A stretch of DNA of 12,503 bases from an uncultured Oscillospiraceae bacterium (GCA_934661135.1 CAKUJA010000061.1:1-12503), one strand, 5' to 3'. Shown: positions 4,480-10,830, counted from the stretch's first letter. The notes: generated by a model from the sequence alone, not told the origin. Program-made: numbers and translations.

Positions 4480-6615
4480 ATGGTTACCAGAAAACAGTAC
4501 CCCAACCACCACATTTTTGAAACCGACATCGGCGGCCGTACTTTTACAGTCGAGACCGGCAAGGTCGCAGAACTCTGCAACGCAGAAGCCATCTGCCGCT
4601 ACGGTGACACCGTCGTACTCGTCACTGCTGTCGCGTCCCCACTGCCGAAGGCCGGCATCGACTATTTCCCGCTGACCATTGAGGTCGAGGAGCGGATGTA
4701 CGCCGTGGGTCGTATCCCCGGCAGCTTCAACCGCCGCGAGGGTCGTCCGTCCGAGCGTGGCATTCTTATCTCGCGCCTGATCGACCGTCCGATGCGTCCC
4801 CTCTTTGACGAGGAGCTCCGCAACGACGTCGTCCTGACCAACACCGTTCTCGCGCAGGACTATGACAACCCCGTCGAGATCGTCGCCTCCATCGGCTCGT
4901 CCCTCGTCATGGCCTATTCCGACATTCCCTGGAACGGCCCGACGGCTACGACCAACGTCTGCTACCTCGACGGCAAGTATATCGTCAACCCGTCTCAGGA
5001 CGAGCGCAACGCCTGCCAGTGCTTCGTGACCATCGCGTCAACCCACGAAAAGGTCGTCATGATTGAAACCGAAGCCAAGGAAATCAAAGAGGACATCCTC
5101 ATGGAGTGCATCAAGCTCGCCCATGAGACAAACGTCAAGGTTGTCGAGTTCATCAACCACATCGTCGACACGATCGGCAAGCCGAAGTTCTCCTTTGAGA
5201 AAGCCGCTGTCAATCACGAGATGCTGGACGATCTGATGAACTACGGCATGGACAAGATCGAATACGCGCTCGATACCGACGACAAGAACGTCCGTGAGGA
5301 GCGTCTGACCGCCGCTGTCGTCGACTTCAAGGACAAGTTCGGCGAGAAGTACGGCGAGGACTTCGACGTACAGATCGACGTATGCCTGTATAAGATGCAG
5401 AAGAAGGTCGTTAAGAAGTGGCTGCTCGCGGGCAAGCGCGTCGACGGCCGTGGTCCCGATGACATCCGTCCGCTGGATGCCGAGGTCGGCGTACTGCCGC
5501 GCGTGCACGGCTCGGGTCTGTTCACCCGCGGCCAGACGCAGGTGCTCTCCATCTGCACGCTGAACACGCTCTCCGCCTGCCAGAAGCTCGATACCATCTA
5601 TGATGAGACCGAGAAGCGCTATATCCACCACTACAATATGCCGCAGTGGTCCACGGGCGAAGCCCGCGCGGCTCGCTCCACTTCCCGCCGCGAGGTCGGC
5701 CACGGCTCACTGGCCGAAAAAGCGCTCGTGCCGGTGCTGCCCTCTGTTGAGGAGTTCCCGTACTGCATTCGCGTCGTGTCCGAGGTCGTGTCCTCGAATG
5801 GTTCCACGTCTCAGGCTTCCATCTGCGGCTCCACACTGGCGCTGATGGACGCTGGCGTGCCGATCAAACGCCCGGTCGCCGGTATCTCCTGCGGCCTGAT
5901 CTCCGACAAGGAGACCGGCGAATGGAGAACGTTCACCGACATTCAGGGCGTCGAGGACTTCCACGGCGAGATGGACTTCAAGGTTGCTGGTACGACCGAA
6001 GGCGTCACCGCCATCCAGATGGATCTGAAGAACGACGGCCTGACGATGGAGATCATTGCGGACGCGCTCGAGCGCTGCCGCAAGGCTCGCCTTGAGATCC
6101 TTAACGAGGTTATGATCCCCTGCATCGCTGCGCCGCGCGCAGAGGTCTCCGAGTTTGCGCCGAAGATGCTCTCCATGAAGATCGACGTGGATAAGATCCG
6201 CGAAGTGATCGGCAAGGGCGGCGCCACGATCCAGAAGATCGTCGCTGAGTCCGGCGCACAGGTCGACATCGACGACGACGGCACGATCCACATCGCTTCT
6301 CCGGACGCCGCTTCCTGCGCAGCCGCGAAGAAAATGATCGACGATATCTGCTTTGTCCCCGAGGTCGGCAAGCTGTACTACGGCAAGGTCGTCCGCATTC
6401 TCCCGATCGGCGCGTTTGTTGAGCTGGCTCCGGGCAAGGACGGCATGATCCACATCTCCAAGCTGGAAAACCGCCGCGTGGAGAAGGTCGAGGACGTGCT
6501 GAACATCGGCGACATGACCTGGGTCAAGGTCACCGAGATCGACGAGAAAGGCCGCGTTAACCTCAGCCGCAAGGATGCACTGAAGGAACTGGCCGCTGCC
6601 GCCGACAAGCAGTAA
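4480..6615 (+). CDS. pnp: Polyribonucleotide nucleotidyltransferase (PNPase)
   Basis: The product is a 711-aa phosphorolytic 3'-5' exoribonuclease (also able to add nucleotides) that acts in mRNA decay as a ring-shaped trimer. Domains in order: first RNase PH domain (about 10-145), alpha-helical linker domain, second RNase PH domain (about 320-540), KH domain with GKGG at 578-581, and S1 domain from about 630 (GKLYYGKVVRILPIGAFVEL). Residues matching the E. coli catalytic set are present: R403-R404, D493, D499 and K501 (EDFHGEMDFK). The loop before the RRE motif reads ARSTSRRE where homologues usually have a Gly/Pro-containing segment (such as GSPKRRE), a local oddity. I chose the ATG at 4480 because CAGGAGG lies 5 nt upstream; the upstream in-frame ATG at 4429 lies inside the leader hairpin. 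A strong terminator follows, so the gene ends the rpsO-pnp unit. Confidence 0.97.
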   Translation: MVTRKQYPNHHIFETDIGGRTFTVETGKVAELCNAEAICRYGDTVVLVTAVASPLPKAGIDYFPLTIEVEERMYAVGRIPGSFNRREGRPSERGILISRLIDRPMRPLFDEELRNDVVLTNTVLAQDYDNPVEIVASIGSSLVMAYSDIPWNGPTATTNVCYLDGKYIVNPSQDERNACQCFVTIASTHEKVVMIETEAKEIKEDILMECIKLAHETNVKVVEFINHIVDTIGKPKFSFEKAAVNHEMLDDLMNYGMDKIEYALDTDDKNVREERLTAAVVDFKDKFGEKYGEDFDVQIDVCLYKMQKKVVKKWLLAGKRVDGRGPDDIRPLDAEVGVLPRVHGSGLFTRGQTQVLSICTLNTLSACQKLDTIYDETEKRYIHHYNMPQWSTGEARAARSTSRREVGHGSLAEKALVPVLPSVEEFPYCIRVVSEVVSSNGSTSQASICGSTLALMDAGVPIKRPVAGISCGLISDKETGEWRTFTDIQGVEDFHGEMDFKVAGTTEGVTAIQMDLKNDGLTMEIIADALERCRKARLEILNEVMIPCIAAPRAEVSEFAPKMLSMKIDVDKIREVIGKGGATIQKIVAESGAQVDIDDDGTIHIASPDAASCAAAKKMIDDICFVPEVGKLYYGKVVRILPIGAFVELAPGKDGMIHISKLENRRVEKVEDVLNIGDMTWVKVTEIDEKGRVNLSRKDALKELAAAADKQ

Positions 6616-6630
6616 CACATTATTATTCCA

Positions 6631-6665
6631 CCGGGGCGCCGCATTGCGGCGCCCCGGTTTTCTTT
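6631..6665 (+). terminator. Intrinsic terminator of pnp
   Basis: A 12-bp perfect GC-rich stem, CCGGGGCGCCGC/GCGGCGCCCCGG, with loop ATT is followed by TTTTCTTT. Confidence 0.92.
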
Positions 6666-6743
6666 GCGATTCTGCGCGATTCTGCATCGACATTTTCTCT
6701 GCGGTTCTACGTCGAAAAAGCGTTGATTCTGCCGCGGTTCTTT
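6666..6743 (+). repeat. Short degenerate direct repeats (GCGRTTCTRC-like)
   Basis: GCGATTCTGC occurs twice head-to-tail (6666-6675, 6676-6685). Related units follow: GCGGTTCTAC (6701-6710), GTTGATTCTGC near 6722 and GCGGTTCTTT (6734-6743). The last two overlap the promoter of the downstream gene. They could be regulator-binding iterons or simple-sequence drift. Confidence 0.4.
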
Positions 6744-6751
6744 GTTATAAT
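6723..6751 (+). promoter_or_regulatory. Promoter of the homocysteine S-methyltransferase gene
   Basis: TTGATT (6723-6728), a 17-nt spacer and a perfect TATAAT (6746-6751), with a predicted start about 6758 and GAGG 8 nt before the ATG at 6781. No SAM or cobalamin riboswitch fits in the short leader of about 23 nt. Confidence 0.75.
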
Positions 6752-6780
6752 AAAGCAAATTTTAAGCTGAGGTATTTGCC

Positions 6781-7650
6781 ATGAATCGGGAACCATTCAA
6801 AGCGTGGTCCGCCGGCCAAATCCGCCTGCTCGACGGCGCAACCGGAAGCAATCTGCGCACCGCTGGAATGCCAACCGGCGTGTGCGGTGAGGCGTGGATC
6901 TGCGAACATCCGGAGCCGCTGCAAGCCTTGCAGCGCAGCTATGTCGACGCGGGCAGCGAGATCGTCTGCGCGCCGACGTTTGGCGCAAACCGTGTGCTGC
7001 TCGGCAACTACGGCCTTGCGCATGACGTGGAGCGGCTCAACCGCGCGTTGGTTGCAATTTCGCGAGCTGCCGTAGGGCACGATGCGCTTGTCGCCGCTGA
7101 TCTTACCACAACCGGCCAGGCCGTCCTGCCCGGCGAGGACGCGGCTTACCGCAAGCTGCTGGACGTCTACACCGAACAGGCTGAAGCAGCGCTCAGCGCC
7201 GGCGTCGATCTGGTCATCATTGAAACACTCATGGGTCTGACCGAAGCGATGGCCGCGGTCGAAGCGGTGCGCGCGCTCTGCGACCTTCCGATTCTCTGCT
7301 CCTTCTCCGTACAGACCGACGGTAAGTGCTACTTCGACGGCAACGTGTTTGAAGCGGCGGAAATTTTGCCGGAGCTCGGCGCGGACGCGGTCGGTGTCAA
7401 CTGCTCCAACGGCCCTGACCTTCTGGAATCCGTCATCGCAGGTGTCCGGCGCGCCTGCTCCGTGCCGGTGATCGCAAAGCCAAATGCCGGGATGCCACTG
7501 ATGACGGACGACGGCAGAGCCGTCTACTCCATGGGTCCCGATGCGTTCGCCGGACATATGAAAGCGCTTCTGGCCGCCGGCGCTTCCATCTTAGGCGGCT
7601 GCTGCGGCACCACTCCGGAGCACATCCGTGCCCTGAAAGCCATCCTATAA
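6781..7650 (+). CDS. Homocysteine S-methyltransferase domain protein
   Basis: The product is a 289-aa, single-domain member of the homocysteine-binding (BHMT/MetH N-terminal) barrel family, which moves a methyl group to homocysteine to give methionine. The family zinc ligands are visible: Cys208 in VGVNCSNGP and Cys274-Cys275 in GGCCGTTP. The N-terminal LLDGATGSNL (residues 16-25) and the APTFGANR strand also fit. The length equals one domain, so there is no folate, cobalamin or reactivation domain in this gene. It could act with separately encoded corrinoid and methyltetrahydrofolate modules (a split methionine synthase), or use S-methylmethionine or betaine directly; the donor cannot be read from the sequence. 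The gene has its own promoter and stands between two terminators, so it is probably monocistronic. Confidence 0.88.
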   Translation: MNREPFKAWSAGQIRLLDGATGSNLRTAGMPTGVCGEAWICEHPEPLQALQRSYVDAGSEIVCAPTFGANRVLLGNYGLAHDVERLNRALVAISRAAVGHDALVAADLTTTGQAVLPGEDAAYRKLLDVYTEQAEAALSAGVDLVIIETLMGLTEAMAAVEAVRALCDLPILCSFSVQTDGKCYFDGNVFEAAEILPELGADAVGVNCSNGPDLLESVIAGVRRACSVPVIAKPNAGMPLMTDDGRAVYSMGPDAFAGHMKALLAAGASILGGCCGTTPEHIRALKAIL

Positions 7651-7691
7651 AAACGCCCCCCCATTTCCACGGAAATGGGGGGGGGGCGTTT
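7651..7691. terminator. Bidirectional hairpin terminator with C7/G10 runs
   Basis: AAACG, seven C and ATTTCC (7651-7668) pair with GGAAAT, ten G and CGTTT (7671-7691), leaving three unpaired G. It follows the methyltransferase stop codon directly and is flanked by T-runs on the minus-strand side (TTTTTAT), so it should also stop the alcohol dehydrogenase transcript coming from the right. It abuts repeat copy C with no gap. Confidence 0.8.
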
Positions 7692-7852
7692 CAGCGTGTC
7701 GAAAAAGTCTTTTCGTCCCGCTGCCGTCCAGTTTTTCAAGCTTATAAAGCTTAAAAAACTGCTTGATTGAACGCGAAGGGGGGCGCTTTGCCCCCTTCAC
7801 GCTTCCCCTGCAACTCTGTCGCAATACTGCATCCCAGCGTTTTTTATTCAGT
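7692..7852 (-). repeat. Interspersed structured repeat, copy C
   Basis: Read on the minus strand this copy has the same order as copy A. It starts with GATGCAGTATTGCGACAGAG, then the GAAGGGGGC/GCCCCCTTC hairpin and the CGTTCAATCAAGCAG linker. An AT-rich stem with arms CAGTTTTTTAAGCTT and AAGCTTGAAAAACTG follows, and the final hairpin is CAGCGGGACGAAAAG-CTTTTTCGACACGCTG. Compared with copies A and B the inner stem has changed from A-T to G-C on both arms. The copy lies directly behind the alcohol dehydrogenase stop codon, in the same orientation as that gene. Confidence 0.88.
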
Positions 7853-8906
7853 CGAGATACACGACCGGCTTGATGAGGTCGGCGGGCTTGTCCTTCATCA
7901 GCAGCAGTGCTTCCTCCACGTGTTCAAAGCCGTGGAATCTGTGCGTGATCATCAGGCTCGGGTCAATGCGGTCGGTCGTAATCATCGCCGCCAGGCGCTC
8001 CGCGCGCAGCCGTCCGCCGGGCATCAGACCGCCGCGAATCTGCTTGTGCGCCATACCGCAGCCCCATGCGCCGCGCGGAATGCGAACAAAATCCCCCTCG
8101 CCAAGGTAGTTGACCGACGCTGCAATGCCGCCCGGCTTCAGCATCCGAATGGCATCGCCAAACGTGTCTACATCGCCGCCAGCAATGCAGACCTTGTCCA
8201 CGCCGCAGCCATTGGTCATATCGAGAATCTGCTGCGCCAAATCCCCGTCACGGTAACTGAGGAAATGGTTCGCGCCGTAGGCCGCGGCAACCTCGCGGCA
8301 CTTGCTGCGCGTGCCGACGGCAAAAATATTTGCCGCACCGCGCAGGCGGCATCCGGCTACGGCCATCAGTCCCACCGGCCCAATACCGATCACAGCTACG
8401 TCCTCGCCGAACTGCACCTCTGCCAGTTCCGCCGCGTGCAGGCCGGTTGGCATCATGTCGCAGATCATCGCCGCCGTGCCGGGGTCAAGGCCATCCGGGA
8501 GATGCGCAAGGTTCGCATCCGCTTCATTGACATGAAAGAGCTCTGCAAACACACCGTCTTTAAAGTTGGAAAATTTCCACCCCGCAAGCATCCCACCGGA
8601 GTGCATCGCGTACCCGGCCTGCGCTTCGAGTGACCCCCAATCCGGCGTAATCGCCGTTACAATCACACGGTCGCCCGGATGGAAGTCGCGCACCAGCGCG
8701 CCGACCTCCACCACTTCTCCCACCGCTTCATGACCAAGAATCATATCATGCCGGTCGCCCAACGCGCCTTCAAATACCGTGTGCACATCACTGGTGCACG
8801 GCGAAACGGCGATTGGCCGCACAAGCGCGTCCAGCGCGCCGCACACTGGGCACGGCTTTTCGATCCAGCCAACCCGGTTTAATCCCAACATTGCAAATGC
8901 TTTCAT
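7848..8906 (-). CDS. adh: NADP-dependent secondary alcohol dehydrogenase (isopropanol dehydrogenase-like)
   Basis: The product is 352 aa, the length of the well-known Thermoanaerobacter and Clostridium beijerinckii zinc secondary alcohol dehydrogenases, which reduce acetone and other ketones to secondary alcohols with NADPH. Catalytic zinc ligands Cys37, His59 and Glu60 are in place, with an Asp in CDMMPTGLHAAEL near 150. The Rossmann signature GIGPVGLMAVAG and the NADP-binding VGTR near 197-200 with a Tyr near 218 support NADP preference. SGGMLAGWKFSN and the C-terminal KDKPADLIKPVV match the family closely. A CPVC motif at residues 19-22 is not something I expect in homologues. I chose the ATG at 8906 because AAGGAG lies 8 nt upstream and the family N-terminus (MKAFAM) starts there. 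Upstream lie a possible proximal promoter, a structured RNA and a cobalamin-riboswitch-like element. Repeat copy C begins at its stop codon. Confidence 0.94.
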   Translation of the reverse strand: MKAFAMLGLNRVGWIEKPCPVCGALDALVRPIAVSPCTSDVHTVFEGALGDRHDMILGHEAVGEVVEVGALVRDFHPGDRVIVTAITPDWGSLEAQAGYAMHSGGMLAGWKFSNFKDGVFAELFHVNEADANLAHLPDGLDPGTAAMICDMMPTGLHAAELAEVQFGEDVAVIGIGPVGLMAVAGCRLRGAANIFAVGTRSKCREVAAAYGANHFLSYRDGDLAQQILDMTNGCGVDKVCIAGGDVDTFGDAIRMLKPGGIAASVNYLGEGDFVRIPRGAWGCGMAHKQIRGGLMPGGRLRAERLAAMITTDRIDPSLMITHRFHGFEHVEEALLLMKDKPADLIKPVVYLD

Positions 8907-8942
8907 TGCGTTTTCTCCTTCCAGAAGATTTCCTCTGGCTAG

Positions 8943-8970
8943 ATTATGAGAAAACGCAATTTTTATACAA
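8943..8970 (-). promoter_or_regulatory. Possible proximal promoter of the alcohol dehydrogenase gene
   Basis: On the minus strand TTGTAT (8965-8970), a 16-nt spacer and CATAAT (8943-8948) precede the gene, with a predicted start about 30 nt before the ATG. A small CCAGA/TCTGG hairpin lies in that short leader. If active, it would uncouple the dehydrogenase from the riboswitch upstream. Confidence 0.45.
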
Positions 8971-9031
8971 GCTTCAGGCCATCGCCATAGACGCCGCCGC
9001 TCTTGCGAGATACCGCCCAGAGGATAGACGT

Positions 9032-9173
9032 TGGGCGCTTGCTGGTTCCCAAACAGCAAGCGCCCAGACGTATGCGGCAGAGCTGGTACAGGGGGATGCA
9101 CCGGCGGTCTTGACTGCCAACGGAGTATGGCTGAACTCCTATCTTGCACTGTGCCGGTTCCCAGTCGGCACAG
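9032..9173 (-). ncRNA. Structured RNA segment with two hairpins sharing a TGGGAAC loop, family not recognised
   Basis: Read on the minus strand, the first hairpin is CTGTGCCG/CGGCACAG (8 bp, 9149-9173) with the 9-nt loop ACTGGGAAC. The last is TGGGCGCTTGCTG/CAGCAAGCGCCCA (13 bp, 9032-9066) with the 9-nt loop TTTGGGAAC. Between them lie GGAGT/ACTCC (9122-9139) and GGTGCA/TGTACC (9085-9102, one wobble) with loop TCCCCC, the latter enclosed by GGCAG/CTGCC. The TCCC in that loop can pair with GGGA of either 9-nt loop. The segment follows the riboswitch terminator and has no plausible reading frame. It may be part of the dehydrogenase leader or a small RNA released on terminator read-through. Confidence 0.55.
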
Positions 9174-9180
9174 AAGCAAA

Positions 9181-9214
9181 CAAAAAATCCGTGCGGCCAT
9201 TTGGCCGCACGGAT
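9181..9214 (-). terminator. Intrinsic terminator downstream of the riboswitch
   Basis: A perfect 12-bp stem ATCCGTGCGGCC/GGCCGCACGGAT with loop AAAT (minus-strand sense) is followed by TTTTTTG. It lies 55 nt past the aptamer, as expected for transcriptional attenuation by a riboswitch. No classical T-run exists on the plus-strand side. Confidence 0.9.
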
Positions 9215-9268
9215 AGAAATCCCCTACAAAAAGGCTCATCCTTCGGCAGCGGTCATGGCGCGTACCAT

Positions 9269-9374
9269 GGATCGTTCTGGCTGACCTGACTTATCGTTTT
9301 TCAACGCTTCACAGTGACCGACTCGCGGGGACTTGCACCCCATTCCGCCTGCGGCATTGCCGCGCGAACGCTCC
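9269..9374 (-). promoter_or_regulatory. Cobalamin riboswitch (aptamer)
   Basis: The minus-strand sequence closes with a P1 stem: GGAGCGTTC (9366-9374) with GAACGATCC (9269-9277), one mismatch. It contains a GCGGC/GCCGC hairpin, the conserved GGAATGGGGTGCAAGTCCCC core (GGGG/CCCC stem with a TGCAAGT loop), GTCACTGTGA, a CGTT-GAAA-AACG hairpin, and the B12-box-like AAGTCAGGTCAGCC (9279-9292). These follow the order of compact clostridial cobalamin riboswitches. Such elements usually switch off corrinoid synthesis or uptake genes, or B12-independent isozymes, when cobalamin is plentiful. Here the next gene is a secondary alcohol dehydrogenase, an unusual target. The B12 box is not a perfect match to the textbook consensus, so the ligand form is uncertain. 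Confidence 0.85.
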
Positions 9375-9394
9375 ATTGTTATTCGGTTATTTGT

Positions 9395-9423
9395 ATTTTA
9401 GCACAAGCGCTCCCATTTGGCAA
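9395..9423 (-). promoter_or_regulatory. Promoter of the riboswitch transcript
   Basis: On the minus strand TTGCCA (9418-9423), a 17-nt spacer and TAAAAT (9395-9400) predict a start near 9388, about 14 nt before the P1 stem. It lies between the aminotransferase stop codon and the aptamer. I see no strong terminator for the aminotransferase (only a weak CAGAC/GTCTG hairpin), so read-through into the riboswitch is also possible. Confidence 0.75.
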
Positions 9424-9462
9424 GTGCCAGTTTCGCAAATACTTCTCAGACACAGTCTGCGC

Positions 9463-10737
9463 TTACCCGAGCAGCTTCTCCAGCGCCGCCAGCCGCAGGC
9501 TCGTTGTAAAGACCTCCATCGCCTGCTCCAGCTCCTCCACCGGCGGCAGCGACGGTGCAATGCGGATATTGGAATCCTGCGGATCGATCCCATACGGGAA
9601 CGTCGCACCCGCGGCCGTCATCGTCACGCCTGCTTCGCTGCAAAGCGCCAGCGTCCGCTTTGCCAGTCCCGGCTCTGTGTTGCAGGAGACAAAATAGCCG
9701 CCCTTCGGCCGTTCCCAGCTCGCAACGCCGAGATCGGCAATGCCGTCGAGATGGCGCAGCACGCACCGGAACTTCGGCGCCATATGCGCCGCGTGCTTTT
9801 TCATCAGCTCCAGCGTATGCGCCTTGTCCTTGAGATAGAGCACATGGCGCTGCTGGTTGACCTTATCATAGGAGATGCTCTGAATGCCGATCAATTTCTG
9901 CATATACGCTTGGTTTGCTTCGCTGGTAGCCATGACGGAGATGCCCGCACCGGGGAATGTCACCTTCGACGTGGACGCGAACTCATAGACCATATCCGGG
10001 TTGCCCGCTTCGCGGCAAAGACCGATGATGTCCGGGAATTCGACGTAGTCGCCGTCAAACTCATGGACGCAATAGGCGTTGTCCCACATCAGCGTGAAAT
10101 CCGGTGCCGCCGGCTTCAGATTTGCAATGCGGCGGATGGTCTCCTCGGAATAGACGATACCGTCCGGGTTTGAATACTTCGGCACACACCACATACCCTT
10201 GACCGCCGGATCCTTGACGTGCTCCTCGACCAGATCCATATCCGGGCCGGTCGGCGTCATCGGAATCGTAATCATCTCACAGCCAAATGACTGCGTAATC
10301 TTAAAGTGCCGGTCGTAGCCGGGCGCCGGGCAGAGCCACTTCACCGTGTCGAGCTTCGACCAGGGCGAACCGGAATGCAGCAAGCCGTGCGTAAACGCCT
10401 TCGAGACTGTGTCATACATCAGCGTCAGCGATGCGTTGCCGCCGATGAAGCACTCTGACGGCTTGCAGCCGAGAATCTCCGCAAACAGCCGCTTCGCCGC
10501 CGGCAGGCCGGCCAGCTCGCCGTAGTTACGCACATCGATACCATCGGAGATAAAGTCCTCCGGCGATTGGAATACATCCATCATATCGCTGACCATGTCG
10601 AGCTGCGCCTTGCTCGGCTTACCGCGGGACATATTCAGCTTCAACTCGCGTGCCTTCAACGCATCAAACTGCACCTTTACCGCGCGGTATTCTTCCCGCA
10701 ATTCCGCTGCACTACGCTCCTTATAGGCAACTGCCAT
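9463..10737 (-). CDS. Aspartate-type aminotransferase (class I, MocR-like aminotransferase subgroup)
   Basis: The product is a 424-aa, PLP-dependent fold-type I aminotransferase of the aspartate aminotransferase subgroup often annotated 'aminotransferase, putative' (PF12897). Visible features: KLNMSRGKPS near residue 35; DVRNYGELAGLPAAKRLFAEI; FIGGNASLTLMYD (cofactor phosphate region); WCVPKYSNPDG; MWDNAYCVHEF (ring-stacking and pyridine-binding Asp/Tyr region); and STSKVTFPGAG with the Schiff-base lysine at K258. The likely reaction is aspartate plus 2-oxoglutarate to oxaloacetate plus glutamate; the substrate is inferred from the family. The ATG at 10737 is chosen because GGAGG lies 7 nt upstream; the frame is open another 26 codons, but that part covers the promoter. 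The gene has its own promoter and lies behind the terminator of the symporter gene. Together with the symporter it suggests glutamate/aspartate handling. Confidence 0.9.
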   Translation of the reverse strand: MAVAYKERSAAELREEYRAVKVQFDALKARELKLNMSRGKPSKAQLDMVSDMMDVFQSPEDFISDGIDVRNYGELAGLPAAKRLFAEILGCKPSECFIGGNASLTLMYDTVSKAFTHGLLHSGSPWSKLDTVKWLCPAPGYDRHFKITQSFGCEMITIPMTPTGPDMDLVEEHVKDPAVKGMWCVPKYSNPDGIVYSEETIRRIANLKPAAPDFTLMWDNAYCVHEFDGDYVEFPDIIGLCREAGNPDMVYEFASTSKVTFPGAGISVMATSEANQAYMQKLIGIQSISYDKVNQQRHVLYLKDKAHTLELMKKHAAHMAPKFRCVLRHLDGIADLGVASWERPKGGYFVSCNTEPGLAKRTLALCSEAGVTMTAAGATFPYGIDPQDSNIRIAPSLPPVEELEQAMEVFTTSLRLAALEKLLG

Positions 10738-10757
10738 GTTGATACCTCCGATATTAT

Positions 10758-10777
10758 AATTAGTATGGATTCTAATT
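10758..10777. promoter_or_regulatory. Operator-like palindrome in the aminotransferase leader
   Basis: AATTAG and CTAATT form a perfect 6-bp inverted repeat with an 8-nt centre, at the predicted transcription start and upstream of the ribosome binding site. It also overlaps a second TATAAT on the minus strand (10753-10758). It could bind a dimeric repressor; no regulator gene is nearby. Confidence 0.35.
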
Positions 10778-10779
10778 TG

Positions 10780-10808
10780 AGTATACTGTATTTCCGGTGC
10801 AAACGCAA
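10780..10808 (-). promoter_or_regulatory. Promoter of the aminotransferase gene
   Basis: TTGCGT (10803-10808), a 17-nt spacer and TATACT (10780-10785) on the minus strand, giving a leader of about 36 nt. Confidence 0.65.
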
Positions 10809-10830
10809 CCGTCAAAGTGCGCCGGATGAG

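Noticed and set aside
5707..6693. Long open frame (328 codons) antisense to pnp
   Set aside because: It is a codon-bias shadow of pnp with repetitive Asp/Leu/Val-rich composition and no domain; the pnp reading is unambiguous.
7767..8633. Plus-strand open frame of 288 codons antisense to the alcohol dehydrogenase
   Set aside because: It begins inside repeat copy C and mirrors the dehydrogenase; there is no ribosome binding site or recognisable domain.
9032..9173. ANTAR (EutV-type) dual hairpin or T-box
   Set aside because: The loops are 9 nt rather than hexaloops with A1/G4, the hairpins are 83 nt apart, and no T-box TGGNACC antiterminator sequence with specifier loop is visible.
8907..9239. 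111-codon N-terminal extension in frame with the alcohol dehydrogenase
   Set aside because: It covers the riboswitch terminator and the hairpin segment; the 352-aa form from 8906 matches the family length exactly and has its own ribosome binding site.
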